A program made the translations under genes and the position numbers. Below the pieces are notes generated by a model that saw nothing but the letters and a program-made list of their open reading frames with translations, was not told the origin of the DNA and did no database searches. DNA of 64,000 nt, taken from NCBI RefSeq assembly GCF_023347255.1, contig NZ_CP094466.1, forward strand, positions 2,046,001 through 2,110,000. Reading direction: 5' to 3'. Source of the stretch: Faecalibacterium sp. I4-3-84. Its GTDB lineage: Bacteria; Bacillota; Clostridia; Oscillospirales; Ruminococcaceae. Positions within the stretch are counted from its first letter, which is position 1; every line of letters begins with the position of its first letter. Positions 42,107 through 51,365 of the stretch are shown here, piece by piece.

Positions 42107-44590
42107 ATGTCGAAATTCTTCCGAAAATTCATCAAAAAAATAAAAGGCCCCTGGCCGGAAACCAGCACCGGTGCCCGCATGAACCCCAGAACCAGTCTGA
42201 TCTGCGGCGGTCTGGCCCTTGTGGTCATGGGCCTTGCTGCGGCCCGTGTGACCTACAGCCTGTATGATATCCAGATCAAAAACGGTGACACCTACCGCCA
42301 GCTGGCCGCAAAGCAGCAGCTGCTGGATACCACCATCAAGGCCACCCGCGGCGAGATCTACGATACCTCCGGCATCACGCTGGCCTCCACCAGCGTGGTG
42401 TGGACCATCTGGGCCGACCCGGACAACAGCAAAATCTTATATGCCACCACCGGTAAGGATGAGGATGCGGTGCGCACGCTGGACACGGCCATGTGCGCCG
42501 AGGTCAGCCGGGAACTGACCCTGCGCCTGCTTTCCGGCGACGGCGAAAGTCTGGACGCGGTGGACACTTCCTCGGAAGCGTACCAGACCCAGTACCAGAA
42601 GGTTTACGATGCACTTTCCAAGACGGACACCAAGTATCAGGTGCTGGCCACCAAGGTGAACAACGCTGTCAAGCTGTCCATCGAATCCTACGTTTCCCAG
42701 TTCAACAAGGCACACAAGCGTGCCACTGAGACCTCCCGCAAGGGCAACATCTCGGTCGGCAGCGAGAAGAGCTTCCAGCGCAATTACCCCTACGGAGCGT
42801 TTGCAGCGGCAGTGCTGGGCTTTACCGATGCGGACGGCATTGGTACTTACGGTCTGGAAAAATCCTATCAGTCCACGCTGGCCGGTGTGGATGGCCGCAC
42901 CATTACCCAGCGCAATGCCTACGGCAACGCCATTGCGGACGAGAATGCCACCACCTTTGCCGCCAAGGATGGCTCCAATCTGGTGCTTTCGCTGGATGTG
43001 AATGTGCAGGAGATCGTGGAACGGTATCTGAACGAAGCCATTGCAGCCAACACGGTGGAGAACCGCGGCTGCGCCATCGTGATGAACGTCAAGACCGGTG
43101 CCATCCTTGCCATGGCTTCCAAGCCGGATTTTGACCCCAACGACCCGCTGGACTACAGCGCAAATCTGGATTACCTCAACGAGCTGGTGCGCGCTGAGCC
43201 GGAGCTGTACGGCATCTACAAAAAGGATGAGAACGGCAACGAGCTGAAGGATGCAAACGGCAACCGCATTCTGGACGAGGAGGCCGATTACTCCGGCTAC
43301 TTCCGCGATATCCAGTGGAAAAACAAGACCATCACCGAGTTGTACTACCCCGGCAGTGTGTTCAAGGTGATCACCTCGGCCATGGGCGTGGACTCCGGCC
43401 TTGCAAACATCAACACCACCTTTACCTGCGCCGGTGCTTACGGCGTGGCAAAGGAGACCTACCACTGCGCAGGCCACAAAGCCCACGGCACCATCACACT
43501 GGCCGAAGCTCTGCGCCAGAGCTGCAATATCTACTATATCCAGCTGGGCCAGCGCGTTGGCTCCCAGACCTTCTATAACTACTTCGATGCCTTTGGCTTT
43601 ACCAGCCGCACCGGCGTGGACCTGCCCAGTGAGACGGGCTTCATGCAGTATTATAAGGCCAACCAGCTGGGCGAAGTGCAGCTGGCTTCCTCGGCCTTTG
43701 GTCAGGCAATGGCCATCACCCCGCTGCAGATGTGCACCGCTGTGGCCGCAGCCGTCAACGGCGGCTATCTGGTCACGCCCCATGTGGTGGATAAGATCAC
43801 CGATGCAAATGGCAACGTGATCGAGGAGATCGGTGCCAATGTGCGCCGTCAGGTCATCAGCGAGAGCACCAGCAATGTGATCCGCCAGATCATGGAATAT
43901 GAGGTGGGTGCCGGTACCGGCGGCGGCAAGTATGCCTATGTGTCCGGCTACCGTATCGGCGGCAAGTCCGGCACTTCCGAACAGTTGAACATGGATCGCC
44001 GTGCCGACGGTGACTACAAGAAGGTGGCATCCTTTGCCGCTGTCCTGCCCGCTGACGACCCGGAGATCATCGTCTATGTGATGCTGGATGACCCCAACAA
44101 CGCCAGAACGGACTACTCGTCCCTGCTGGCAGCGCCCGTTGTGGGCAACATCATCAGCGAGATCGCACCTTACCTTGGCATTGCCGCCGACGGCGAGGAT
44201 CGCAGCCAGACTGTGGTCACTGTGCCGAATCTGGTGGGCACCGAGTGGAGCAGTGCGCAGGTGCAGCTGAACATCAAGGGCCTCAGGCATCAGCTGGCCG
44301 AAAGCACCACCAGTCAGGCGGCAGCAGCTGTCACTTACCAGTATCCGCACGCGGGTGCAAAGGTGGCCTACGGCACCACCGTGTACCTGTATACCGATAC
44401 CTATGAGGGCAGCCATACCGATGTGCCGGATGTGACCGGCAAGAGCGCGGACTTTGCCCGCCAGATGCTGTCTGCCGCCGGATTGAACTGTGTGGTGGAG
44501 GGCAATGCGAACGGCACCGTGCAGGCCCAGAGTGCAGACCCCGGTTCCAGTGTGCAGCGCGGCACCGTCGTGACCATTACCTGTGGATGA
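42107..44590 (+). CDS. Class B penicillin-binding protein with PASTA domains (FtsI/SpoVD type)
   Basis: An 827-residue transpeptidase anchored by one TM (about residues 30-50). The catalytic motifs are S417-x-x-K in PGSVFK, S472-C-N and K620-S-G-T. Two C-terminal PASTA domains begin near TVPNLVGTEW and DVPDVTGKSA, the second ending in VTITCG. It cross-links septal (or spore cortex, if SpoVD) peptidoglycan with FtsW. The ATG at 42107 has CAGGAG 8 bases upstream. Whether this is the vegetative FtsI or the sporulation SpoVD cannot be settled from sequence; its position with FtsL and FtsW favours division. Confidence 0.93.
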   Translation: MSKFFRKFIKKIKGPWPETSTGARMNPRTSLICGGLALVVMGLAAARVTYSLYDIQIKNGDTYRQLAAKQQLLDTTIKATRGEIYDTSGITLASTSVVWTIWADPDNSKILYATTGKDEDAVRTLDTAMCAEVSRELTLRLLSGDGESLDAVDTSSEAYQTQYQKVYDALSKTDTKYQVLATKVNNAVKLSIESYVSQFNKAHKRATETSRKGNISVGSEKSFQRNYPYGAFAAAVLGFTDADGIGTYGLEKSYQSTLAGVDGRTITQRNAYGNAIADENATTFAAKDGSNLVLSLDVNVQEIVERYLNEAIAANTVENRGCAIVMNVKTGAILAMASKPDFDPNDPLDYSANLDYLNELVRAEPELYGIYKKDENGNELKDANGNRILDEEADYSGYFRDIQWKNKTITELYYPGSVFKVITSAMGVDSGLANINTTFTCAGAYGVAKETYHCAGHKAHGTITLAEALRQSCNIYYIQLGQRVGSQTFYNYFDAFGFTSRTGVDLPSETGFMQYYKANQLGEVQLASSAFGQAMAITPLQMCTAVAAAVNGGYLVTPHVVDKITDANGNVIEEIGANVRRQVISESTSNVIRQIMEYEVGAGTGGGKYAYVSGYRIGGKSGTSEQLNMDRRADGDYKKVASFAAVLPADDPEIIVYVMLDDPNNARTDYSSLLAAPVVGNIISEIAPYLGIAADGEDRSQTVVTVPNLVGTEWSSAQVQLNIKGLRHQLAESTTSQAAAAVTYQYPHAGAKVAYGTTVYLYTDTYEGSHTDVPDVTGKSADFARQMLSAAGLNCVVEGNANGTVQAQSADPGSSVQRGTVVTITCG

Positions 44591-44605
44591 AAAGAGATAA
44601 ACATG

Positions 44606-44739
44606 CTCGCCCTCTCAGGCTGCTTCGCGTCCAGCTCCCCCAAAGGGGGGACCTTGGAAAAAGATGAAGCCTGCGTGGCCTGCAAAGGCCGCTCACTTTG
44701 AGAGAGGTGGCACGGCGTAAGCCGTGACGGAGAGGGCGA
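44606..44739. repeat. Palindromic MITE-like repeat, copy 2 (inside the dcw cluster)
   Basis: 134 bases starting CTCGCCCTCTC and ending GAGAGGGCGA, i.e. 10-base terminal inverted repeats. Inside the right end is a mini-hairpin CACGGCGTAAGCCGTG next to ACGGAGAGGG; inside the left end are CTCCCCC/GGGGGG arms. It fills the gap between the transpeptidase gene and murF. No clear target duplication is seen. Confidence 0.75.
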
Positions 44740-44774
44740 ACCAGCTGATAAAATAACGAGAGGGGACATGAACA

Positions 44775-46157
44775 ATGGAAAAAATTTCTGCAAGCAAGCT
44801 TCTGGCAGGGCTGGTGCCCGCAGACTTCATCCGGGAAGAGGTGCAGGTGGAACTGGTGACCACCGACAGCCGCGAGGTGCGGCCCGGCTGCATTTTTGTA
44901 GCGTTCCCGGGTGAAAAATTTGACGGCCACGATTTTGCGGCCAAAGCACTGGAGAACGGTGCTGTTTATGTGGTGGTGAACCACCCGGTGGAGGGCGTGC
45001 CTGCGGAAAAGGCCATCCTCTGCCCGGACAGCTACCACGCCATGATGGTGATGGGTGCCAACTACCGCAGCCAGTATCACCCCAAGATGGTGGGTGTGAC
45101 CGGCAGCGTGGGCAAGACCACCACCAAGCAGATGACCTACGCCGCCCTTGCAGGCTTTGGCGAGACCATCAAGACCGAGGGCAACCAGAACAATGAACTG
45201 GGCATGCCCCGCACCCTGATGCGGCTGGAAAGCAGCACTGAGTATGCCGTGATCGAGATGGGCATGAGCCATGCGGGCGAGATCGACCGTCTGGCCCGGG
45301 CCGCACGCCCGGATGTGGGCATCATTACCTGCATCGGTGTGTCCCACATCGGCAATCTGGGGAGTCAGGAGAACATCTGCAAGGCAAAGCTGGAGATCTG
45401 CAACGGCCTGCCGGAGGGTGCACCGCTGGTGCTGAACTATGATGATAAGTTCCTGCGCGCCGCAAAGCTGCCCGCCCACGTGAAGCCGGTATGGTTCAGT
45501 CTGGCAGATGAGAACGCTGATGTGTGTGCACTGTCCATCCGGCAGGAAGAGGACGGCATGAGCTTTGTGCTGGAAGATCAGGAAGAGGGCACCTTTGTGG
45601 TCAAGATCCCGGCCATGGGCAAGCACAATGTGGCAAACGCTCTGGCTGCCTACTGCGCCGCCACCCGCTTGGGCTGCGACCCGCGCGGTGTCATCAAGGG
45701 GCTTTCCAATTTTGAGCAGACCGGCCGCCGCCAGAAGGTGGTGCACAGCAAGGGCGTTACCGTCATTGAGGATTGCTACAATGCAAACCCCGACAGCATG
45801 AAGGCCGCGCTTGCCATGTTCAAGGAATTCCCCTGCAAGCGCCGCTTTGCCCTGCTGGGCGATATGCTGGAGCTGGGCGAGCTGTCCCGCGAAGCCCACG
45901 AGGAGCTGGGCCGTCTGGCTGCGGAGAGTGATCTGTACTGCCTTGTGACCTACGGCGAAAACGCAAAGCGCACGGCTGTGGTGGCTGCGGCCAAGGGGGT
46001 CAAGACCCTCCATGCCAACAACTACCGCGAGGCAGCGGATGCTCTGCTGAACCGGATAGAGCCGGGCGATGCCCTGCTGGTGAAGGCAAGCCGCGGCATG
46101 GCGCTGGAAAAAGTGCTGGAAATTTTCTACGCAGAGCAGAAAGATGCCGAAGAATAA
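44775..46157 (+). CDS. murF: UDP-MurNAc-tripeptide--D-alanyl-D-alanine ligase
   Basis: A 460-residue Mur ligase adding D-Ala-D-Ala to the UDP-MurNAc-tripeptide in the cytoplasm. The ATP loop is GVTGSVGKTTTKQM (about residues 106-119), with EMGMSHAGEI and HNVANALAAYCAATRLG as central and C-terminal signatures and DCYNANPDSMKAAL typical of MurF. The ribosome site GAGAGGGGA is just upstream. All domains are present. Confidence 0.95.
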   Translation: MEKISASKLLAGLVPADFIREEVQVELVTTDSREVRPGCIFVAFPGEKFDGHDFAAKALENGAVYVVVNHPVEGVPAEKAILCPDSYHAMMVMGANYRSQYHPKMVGVTGSVGKTTTKQMTYAALAGFGETIKTEGNQNNELGMPRTLMRLESSTEYAVIEMGMSHAGEIDRLARAARPDVGIITCIGVSHIGNLGSQENICKAKLEICNGLPEGAPLVLNYDDKFLRAAKLPAHVKPVWFSLADENADVCALSIRQEEDGMSFVLEDQEEGTFVVKIPAMGKHNVANALAAYCAATRLGCDPRGVIKGLSNFEQTGRRQKVVHSKGVTVIEDCYNANPDSMKAALAMFKEFPCKRRFALLGDMLELGELSREAHEELGRLAAESDLYCLVTYGENAKRTAVVAAAKGVKTLHANNYREAADALLNRIEPGDALLVKASRGMALEKVLEIFYAEQKDAEE

Positions 46158-46186
46158 CCCTTTGGCATGAATTTGGAGATTGAAAA

Positions 46187-47197
46187 ATGATTCGTTTCGC
46201 CTTGGTCGTCGCGTCGGTGCTGGGTTTTGTGCTGACTGCGGCGCTCGGCAATATGATGGTGCCGCTGTTGCGGGAGCTGCAGCGTGCGGCACGCGGCACA
46301 CAGCCGGACAGCGATGCTCCGGACAGCCCGGTGCCTACCATGGGCGGGCTGTGCCTGATGGTGGGCACCCTTGCCGCTGTGGGCGTGGGCTGGCTGGCCG
46401 CATGTGCTGCACAGCCTTCCCTGCTTGGCAGCGACCGGCAGATGACCTCCCGCCTGCTCATTGCACTGCTGGGGTCGCTGGCCTTTGGCGCAGTGGGGCT
46501 GGCCGATGATCTGGCCCGCATCCGCGGCCGCTACCCGAACGGTTTGGGCCTTGGCCTGCGCTGCACACAGCGCCTTGCACTGGAATGCATCGCTGCAGCG
46601 CTGGTGCTGGGCCTGCTGGCACTGAACGGGTGCCTGCCCACAGGGCTGATCCTGCCGGGAGCATATTATGTGAAATGTACGCTGGCACCGCTGCTGTGGG
46701 CTGTGCTGCTGGTGGCGATGGCCGAGGCGGCCCGCGTGGCCGACGGTGCCGACGGCACGGTGTGCGGCGCGGCCTTTGTAGCTATGCTGGGCCTGATGAT
46801 GCTGGAAACGCAGATGGGCTGGTTTCCGCTGGCAGTATTCCCGGCGGCACTGGCCGGTGCACTGATGGCCTTTCTGCTGTGGGATTTTCCACCGGCAAAG
46901 CTGCACCCCGGCCGGTGCGGCTGCTTGTATGCAGCGGGAGCCATTGGCTGCATCCCGCTGTGCATTGGCTACGCAGAGCTGAGCATCCCGCTGGCACTGC
47001 CCTTCTGGGTGGAGGGCGGCATGGTGCTGCTGCAGGTCCTGTTCTGCCGCTGGAAGGGCAGGCCGCTGTTTGCGGCGGCACCGCTGCACCGCTGGCTGGA
47101 AAAGCGCGGCATGAGTGCAGTGAATATTTTTTACAGCCTGTGCGCACTGAGCGTGTGCGGGCTGGCGCTGGCCGTGCGTCTGGCACGCTGGGCCTGA
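46187..47197 (+). CDS. Divergent MraY-like protein with lost catalytic residues
   Basis: A 336-residue protein with about ten TM segments in the MraY position of the dcw cluster. It keeps PTMGG (50-54), the Asp pair GLADDL (107-108) and an equivalent of the first His in PLH (301). It lacks several signature residues: the NxTDG Asn (here RVADG), the Asp of the GD-x-GS motif (here PGRCGC, Arg243), and the second and third His of HHHFE (here HRWLE). MraY links phospho-MurNAc-pentapeptide to undecaprenyl phosphate; the GDxGS Asp binds Mg. This copy may be inactive or changed. The frame is intact, so it is under some selection. Confidence 0.75.
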   Translation: MIRFALVVASVLGFVLTAALGNMMVPLLRELQRAARGTQPDSDAPDSPVPTMGGLCLMVGTLAAVGVGWLAACAAQPSLLGSDRQMTSRLLIALLGSLAFGAVGLADDLARIRGRYPNGLGLGLRCTQRLALECIAAALVLGLLALNGCLPTGLILPGAYYVKCTLAPLLWAVLLVAMAEAARVADGADGTVCGAAFVAMLGLMMLETQMGWFPLAVFPAALAGALMAFLLWDFPPAKLHPGRCGCLYAAGAIGCIPLCIGYAELSIPLALPFWVEGGMVLLQVLFCRWKGRPLFAAAPLHRWLEKRGMSAVNIFYSLCALSVCGLALAVRLARWA

Positions 47198-47229
47198 GCG
47201 CCTGATTCTGAAAATAAGGGGGCGTGGCA

Positions 47230-48558
47230 ATGGCAGCCACCCGCAGACAACATAAAAACCAAAAAGAAAGTGCATGGGTGCCGCCGCTGCAGCGGGACCC
47301 GGGACCGTGGAACCGGCTGCTGCTCAACTGGCTGGCAACGCTGGCCATTATCATGGTGTTCGGCCTTGTAATGCTGTACAGCGCAAGCTACACCACCGGC
47401 TACCTGCGCATGGGCGACAGCCTGCACTACATCAAGCAGCAGGCTATCTGCATGGCCATTGGCATTGGCTGTATGGTAGTCATGAGCTATGTGGATCACC
47501 GCTTCCTGCGCTGGGCGAGCAAGCCGCTGTACTGGGTGGTGCTGGCCATGCTGGCCGTCACGCTGACCTTTGCACCGCTGAACGGCTGCCGCCGCTGGAT
47601 CCGTCTGGGCGGCCTGACTCTGCAAACCTCTGAGGTGGCAAAGTTTGAGATGATCCTGCTCTCGTCCCATCTGGCGGCAAGTGCGCCGCAGATCGGCCGG
47701 TTCAGCCCGTCGCTGAGAGAAAAGATCAAGCCAAAGGATTGGCTGTTCATCCGCATCGTAAGGCAGCTGATCGTGCCGGTGCTGCCGCTGGTGCCGGTGG
47801 TGTTGCTGCTGTTTTTAGAGCCGCACATGTCCGGCATCCTGCTGACCACCGCCATCGTGGGCACCATCCTCATGCTGACCGGCTGCGGCGGTGTATTGAC
47901 ATGGTGCGGGGCCGCAGCGGCGGCTCTGCTGCTGAAACCGGCCCTGACGCTGGTGGAATCCATTGGCTATCTGCAGGACCGCCTGAACACATGGTCCGAT
48001 GATCTGGAAGCGCTGAACGACCAGACCAAGCAGAGCTTGTACGCCATCGGCTCCGGCGGACTGAAGGGCCTTGGCCTTGGCAACAGCGTGGAAAAGCAGC
48101 TCTGGCTGCCGGAAAGCACCAACGACTTCATCTTCAGTGTGGTGTGCGAAGAATTGGGCTTCATCGGTGCGGTGCTCATCATCGTGCTGTTCATACTGCT
48201 CATAGCGCAGGGCCTGATGATCGCCTATAAGGCCGAGAACCAGTTCTGCACCATGGTGGGGATTGGCATTATGGCGCAGATCGCCTGGCAGGTGTTCTGC
48301 AACATCGCCGTGGTCACCAACACCATCCCGAATACCGGCATCAGCCTTCCGTTTTTCTCGTCCGGCGGCACCAGTCTGATCTTGCTGCTGGCAGAAATGG
48401 GCGTGATGGTGAACATTGGGCGCAACGGAGAGCGGGCGGCGCAGCAGAGGGCGGCGGCCCACGCACAGCGGCAGGCTGCAAAGGCTCAGCGTGATGCGGA
48501 GCTGAAGGACCGTACCATCAATCTGGACGATGCCCGCCGTGCGCGCGATGAACTGTAA
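47230..48558 (+). CDS. ftsW: SEDS-family peptidoglycan glycosyltransferase
   Basis: A 442-residue protein with about ten TM segments. SEDS hallmarks are visible: NGCRRWIRLGGLTLQTSEVAK, PHMSG with the conserved catalytic-region Asp replaced in context by LEPHMSG, GSGGLKGLGLGNS, and PNTGISLPFFSSGGTSL. It polymerises lipid II at the septum with the class B PBP upstream. The C-terminus carries a 55-residue charged Ala/Arg-rich tail. ATG at 47230 follows AAGGGGG by 7 bases; the GTG at 47224 is inside that site. Spore-type SpoVE is the alternative name. Confidence 0.93.
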   Translation: MAATRRQHKNQKESAWVPPLQRDPGPWNRLLLNWLATLAIIMVFGLVMLYSASYTTGYLRMGDSLHYIKQQAICMAIGIGCMVVMSYVDHRFLRWASKPLYWVVLAMLAVTLTFAPLNGCRRWIRLGGLTLQTSEVAKFEMILLSSHLAASAPQIGRFSPSLREKIKPKDWLFIRIVRQLIVPVLPLVPVVLLLFLEPHMSGILLTTAIVGTILMLTGCGGVLTWCGAAAAALLLKPALTLVESIGYLQDRLNTWSDDLEALNDQTKQSLYAIGSGGLKGLGLGNSVEKQLWLPESTNDFIFSVVCEELGFIGAVLIIVLFILLIAQGLMIAYKAENQFCTMVGIGIMAQIAWQVFCNIAVVTNTIPNTGISLPFFSSGGTSLILLLAEMGVMVNIGRNGERAAQQRAAAHAQRQAAKAQRDAELKDRTINLDDARRARDEL

Positions 48559-48638
48559 CGACTGTTTTGAGGGCGCAGGCCAGTGGGGAGCTCCCCGATG
48601 GCCTGCCCAGATGCACTAATAATAGAGGAGGAATCGTC

Positions 48639-49763
48639 ATGCGAGTTCTGATTGCTGCCGGCGGCACTGCCGGCCATATCAACCCGGCACTTGCCATTGC
48701 AGGTGCTATCAAAAAGGCAGACCCTTCTGCCGAGATCCACTTTGCCGGCCGCAAGGAGGGCATGGAGTACCGTCTGGTAGGACAGGCGGGCTATCCCTTC
48801 CACCATATCGAGATCACCGGTTTCCAGCGCAGGCTGTCGCTGAACAACATCAAGCGCAACATCGTTACGCTGTGGAATCTGGCCCTCTCTGGCCCCAAGG
48901 CAAAGGCCATTATGAAGGAGGTCAAACCCGATCTTGTGATCGGCTGCGGCGGCTATGTGTCCGGCCCGGTGGTGCGCTGTGCCGCCAAAATGGGCATCCA
49001 CACCGCCATTCATGAGCAGAACGCCTTCCCCGGCGTGACCAACAAGCTGCTGGCACCGGATGTGGATCTCGTGTTTGCCGCCGTGCCTGCTGCTGTGGAA
49101 AAGCTGGGCGCACCTGATAAGACCATCGTGGTGGGCAATCCGGTGCGCCCGGAGGTGTTCACCAAGGCAAAGGACCGCGATGCCATCCGCGCTGAGCTGG
49201 GCGCGGGCGACCGCACGGTGATCCTTTCCTTCGGCGGCAGCCTTGGCGCACGCCGCGTCAACGAGGTGGTGGCCGACCTGTGTGCATGGGAACAGCACGA
49301 GAAGAAGCCGGTGCTGCATCTCCACGCTACCGGCCAGTACGGTGTGCAGCTGTTCAAGGATCTGGAAAAGGAAAAGAACTTCGCGGAAGGCGACGGCCTT
49401 GTGGTGAAGGAATACATCAACAATATGCCGGAACTGCTGGCTGCGGCAGACCTTGTCATCAGCCGCGCCGGTGCGCTGACGCTGGCCGAGCTGGAAGCTG
49501 TTGGCCGTGCAGCCGTGCTCATCCCCAGCCCCAATGTGGCTGAGAACCACCAGTACTTCAATGCCATGGAACTGCAGAAGGCCGATGCCGCTGTGGTGAT
49601 CGAGGAAAAAGATCTGACCGGCGAAAAGCTGGTGAGCACGGTGTCCGACATGCTGGCACAGCCCGGCAAGCTGGCTGAGATGGGCAAAAATGCCCGCAGC
49701 CTGTCGGTGGATGACAGCCTTGACCGTATTGCAGACGCTCTGATGAAACTGGTGCAGAAGTAA
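48639..49763 (+). CDS. murG: UDP-N-acetylglucosamine--undecaprenyl-PP-MurNAc-pentapeptide GlcNAc transferase
   Basis: A 374-residue GT28 enzyme making lipid II from lipid I on the inner membrane face. Motifs: GGTAGHINPALAIA at the N-terminus, HEQNAFPGVTNK, SFGGSLGARRVNE and the UDP-binding ISRAGALTLAELEAVGRAAVLIPSP. AGAGGAGGAAT is just upstream of the ATG. It follows ftsW and precedes the FtsQ-type gene. Confidence 0.96.
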   Translation: MRVLIAAGGTAGHINPALAIAGAIKKADPSAEIHFAGRKEGMEYRLVGQAGYPFHHIEITGFQRRLSLNNIKRNIVTLWNLALSGPKAKAIMKEVKPDLVIGCGGYVSGPVVRCAAKMGIHTAIHEQNAFPGVTNKLLAPDVDLVFAAVPAAVEKLGAPDKTIVVGNPVRPEVFTKAKDRDAIRAELGAGDRTVILSFGGSLGARRVNEVVADLCAWEQHEKKPVLHLHATGQYGVQLFKDLEKEKNFAEGDGLVVKEYINNMPELLAAADLVISRAGALTLAELEAVGRAAVLIPSPNVAENHQYFNAMELQKADAAVVIEEKDLTGEKLVSTVSDMLAQPGKLAEMGKNARSLSVDDSLDRIADALMKLVQK

Positions 49764-49796
49764 AACAAAACCTAAACCGGAAAGGAGGTGTGCGCC

Positions 49797-51338
49797 ATGC
49801 AGCAATACCGCAATAACAGAAACAACGGCAATATCTACGACCTGCGGAAAGACCTGCAGCATACTCCGCCGCCTTCACAACAAAAAGGATCTTCCGGCAG
49901 TGCGGACGGGCGCTATGGCTTCAACGGGGAACCGCTGAGCTTTGCGCCGGACCGCACCGCCAATGGTACGGTGCGCCGCACCCGTACCGATAATAGCATC
50001 GAGTTCCCTTCGCAGCCGCGCCGCACCGAACAGAGCGGCACCCGGCGCACCAGCGGCCAGAACCGGAACCGTACCGCGCAGCGATGCCGCACGGCCCAGC
50101 CGGAACAGCGTGCATCCGGCACGGCCCGCAAGCCGCAGCAGCGCCGTTCACAGGGACAGAAGCCGCGCAAGACAGCGGCTCAGGCAGCGCAGCAGCGCTA
50201 CAAAAACCAGCGTCTGCGCCCGGCACAACAGCAGCCACGCGACCCGGTACAGCGGGAAAAACGCAAGAAGCGCCGCCTAACCCGCGCTGCACTGAAGCGG
50301 CGGCGGATGCTGCGGCGGCTGATGGCCTTTGTGACCCTGCTGGCCGTGATCGCCGCCGGTGTTTACCTGACCATGACCATGCTGTTTAAGATCGGCACCA
50401 TTCAGGTGCAGACGGCGGACGGCACCGTGGTGCAGGAGGTGGGCGGCTATTCCAGCAGCCAGATCCTGCAGGCACTGGGTGTGCAGACCGAAGAGAACAT
50501 TTTCAGCTTTGACCCTGCCGCCAAGGAAGCGGAACTGGAAAAGCAGTTCCCGCTGCTGGAATCCATCAGGGTGGTTCGGGATTACCCCAACACGGTGGTG
50601 GTGCAGGTGACCGAGGCGGTGCCTACCTATGCCATGCAGACGAAGAGCGGCTGGCTGACCCTCTCGGATCAGTTCAAGATCCTGGCCTGCGAGTCTGCCC
50701 AGCCGGAAGAACTCAAGACCCTATACGGCGGCGAGCCGGTGTCGGTGACACCCGGCGACCAGCTGACCTTTGCAGCGCAGGCAGACCCGGCGGCATCGGA
50801 TGCATCCGGTTCGGCAGCAGCTTCGGCAGCGGTGCAGACGGACGACCGTCTGGATGCGCTGAATGAGCTGCAGGCAAAGCTGGAAGAGTATGGGATGCTG
50901 GACGATGTGACCCGCATGGAATTTGCGGACACCGACCAGATGGCATTTTTGTATCAGGATCGTGTCAGTGTGCTTCTGGGTACACGGAACGATCTGGATT
51001 ATAAGCTGGACCGCGCACGCTATGTGCTGACCAATGCCGACGGCAAGGGTTGTGCCCCTACCGACACCGGCAGACTGGATTTCAGCCATGTCAGCGCGGG
51101 CAGCACCCGTAAAATTTACTTTGCACAGGGCCAGCCGACCCTGCCCTCCGGTTATGTTGTGCCGGAAAAGACCGTGCCGGAAGAGCCTGACACCTCTGCT
51201 GCCGAGGATACTGCGGCAGACGGTGCAGAGGATGCCGCTGCGGCCCAGCCTGCGGACGATACGGCGGCAGCTGCGGAAGAAACACCGCTGACCGACCCCG
51301 CCCGCATGACCACAAATAACGAAGAAAACCCCATGTGA
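49797..51338 (+). CDS. FtsQ/DivIB-type division protein with long disordered tails
   Basis: A 513-residue bitopic protein. Residues 1-175 are a basic, Gln/Arg/Pro-rich cytoplasmic region; a TM lies at about 178-200 (LMAFVTLLAVIAAGVYLTM); a POTRA domain follows (about 204-275, IGTIQV ... SIRVVRDYPNTVVVQVTEA) and an FtsQ beta domain to about 430. The last 80 residues are an acidic Ala/Asp/Glu tail. Typical DivIB is near 260 residues, so both ends are extended. It stabilises FtsL-FtsB at the septum. ATG at 49797 follows AAAGGAGG by 8 bases. Confidence 0.88.
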   Translation: MQQYRNNRNNGNIYDLRKDLQHTPPPSQQKGSSGSADGRYGFNGEPLSFAPDRTANGTVRRTRTDNSIEFPSQPRRTEQSGTRRTSGQNRNRTAQRCRTAQPEQRASGTARKPQQRRSQGQKPRKTAAQAAQQRYKNQRLRPAQQQPRDPVQREKRKKRRLTRAALKRRRMLRRLMAFVTLLAVIAAGVYLTMTMLFKIGTIQVQTADGTVVQEVGGYSSSQILQALGVQTEENIFSFDPAAKEAELEKQFPLLESIRVVRDYPNTVVVQVTEAVPTYAMQTKSGWLTLSDQFKILACESAQPEELKTLYGGEPVSVTPGDQLTFAAQADPAASDASGSAAASAAVQTDDRLDALNELQAKLEEYGMLDDVTRMEFADTDQMAFLYQDRVSVLLGTRNDLDYKLDRARYVLTNADGKGCAPTDTGRLDFSHVSAGSTRKIYFAQGQPTLPSGYVVPEKTVPEEPDTSAAEDTAADGAEDAAAAQPADDTAAAAEETPLTDPARMTTNNEENPM

Positions 51339-51365
51339 CAAAATGTTTTGAGGAGCGTGTGCAGT

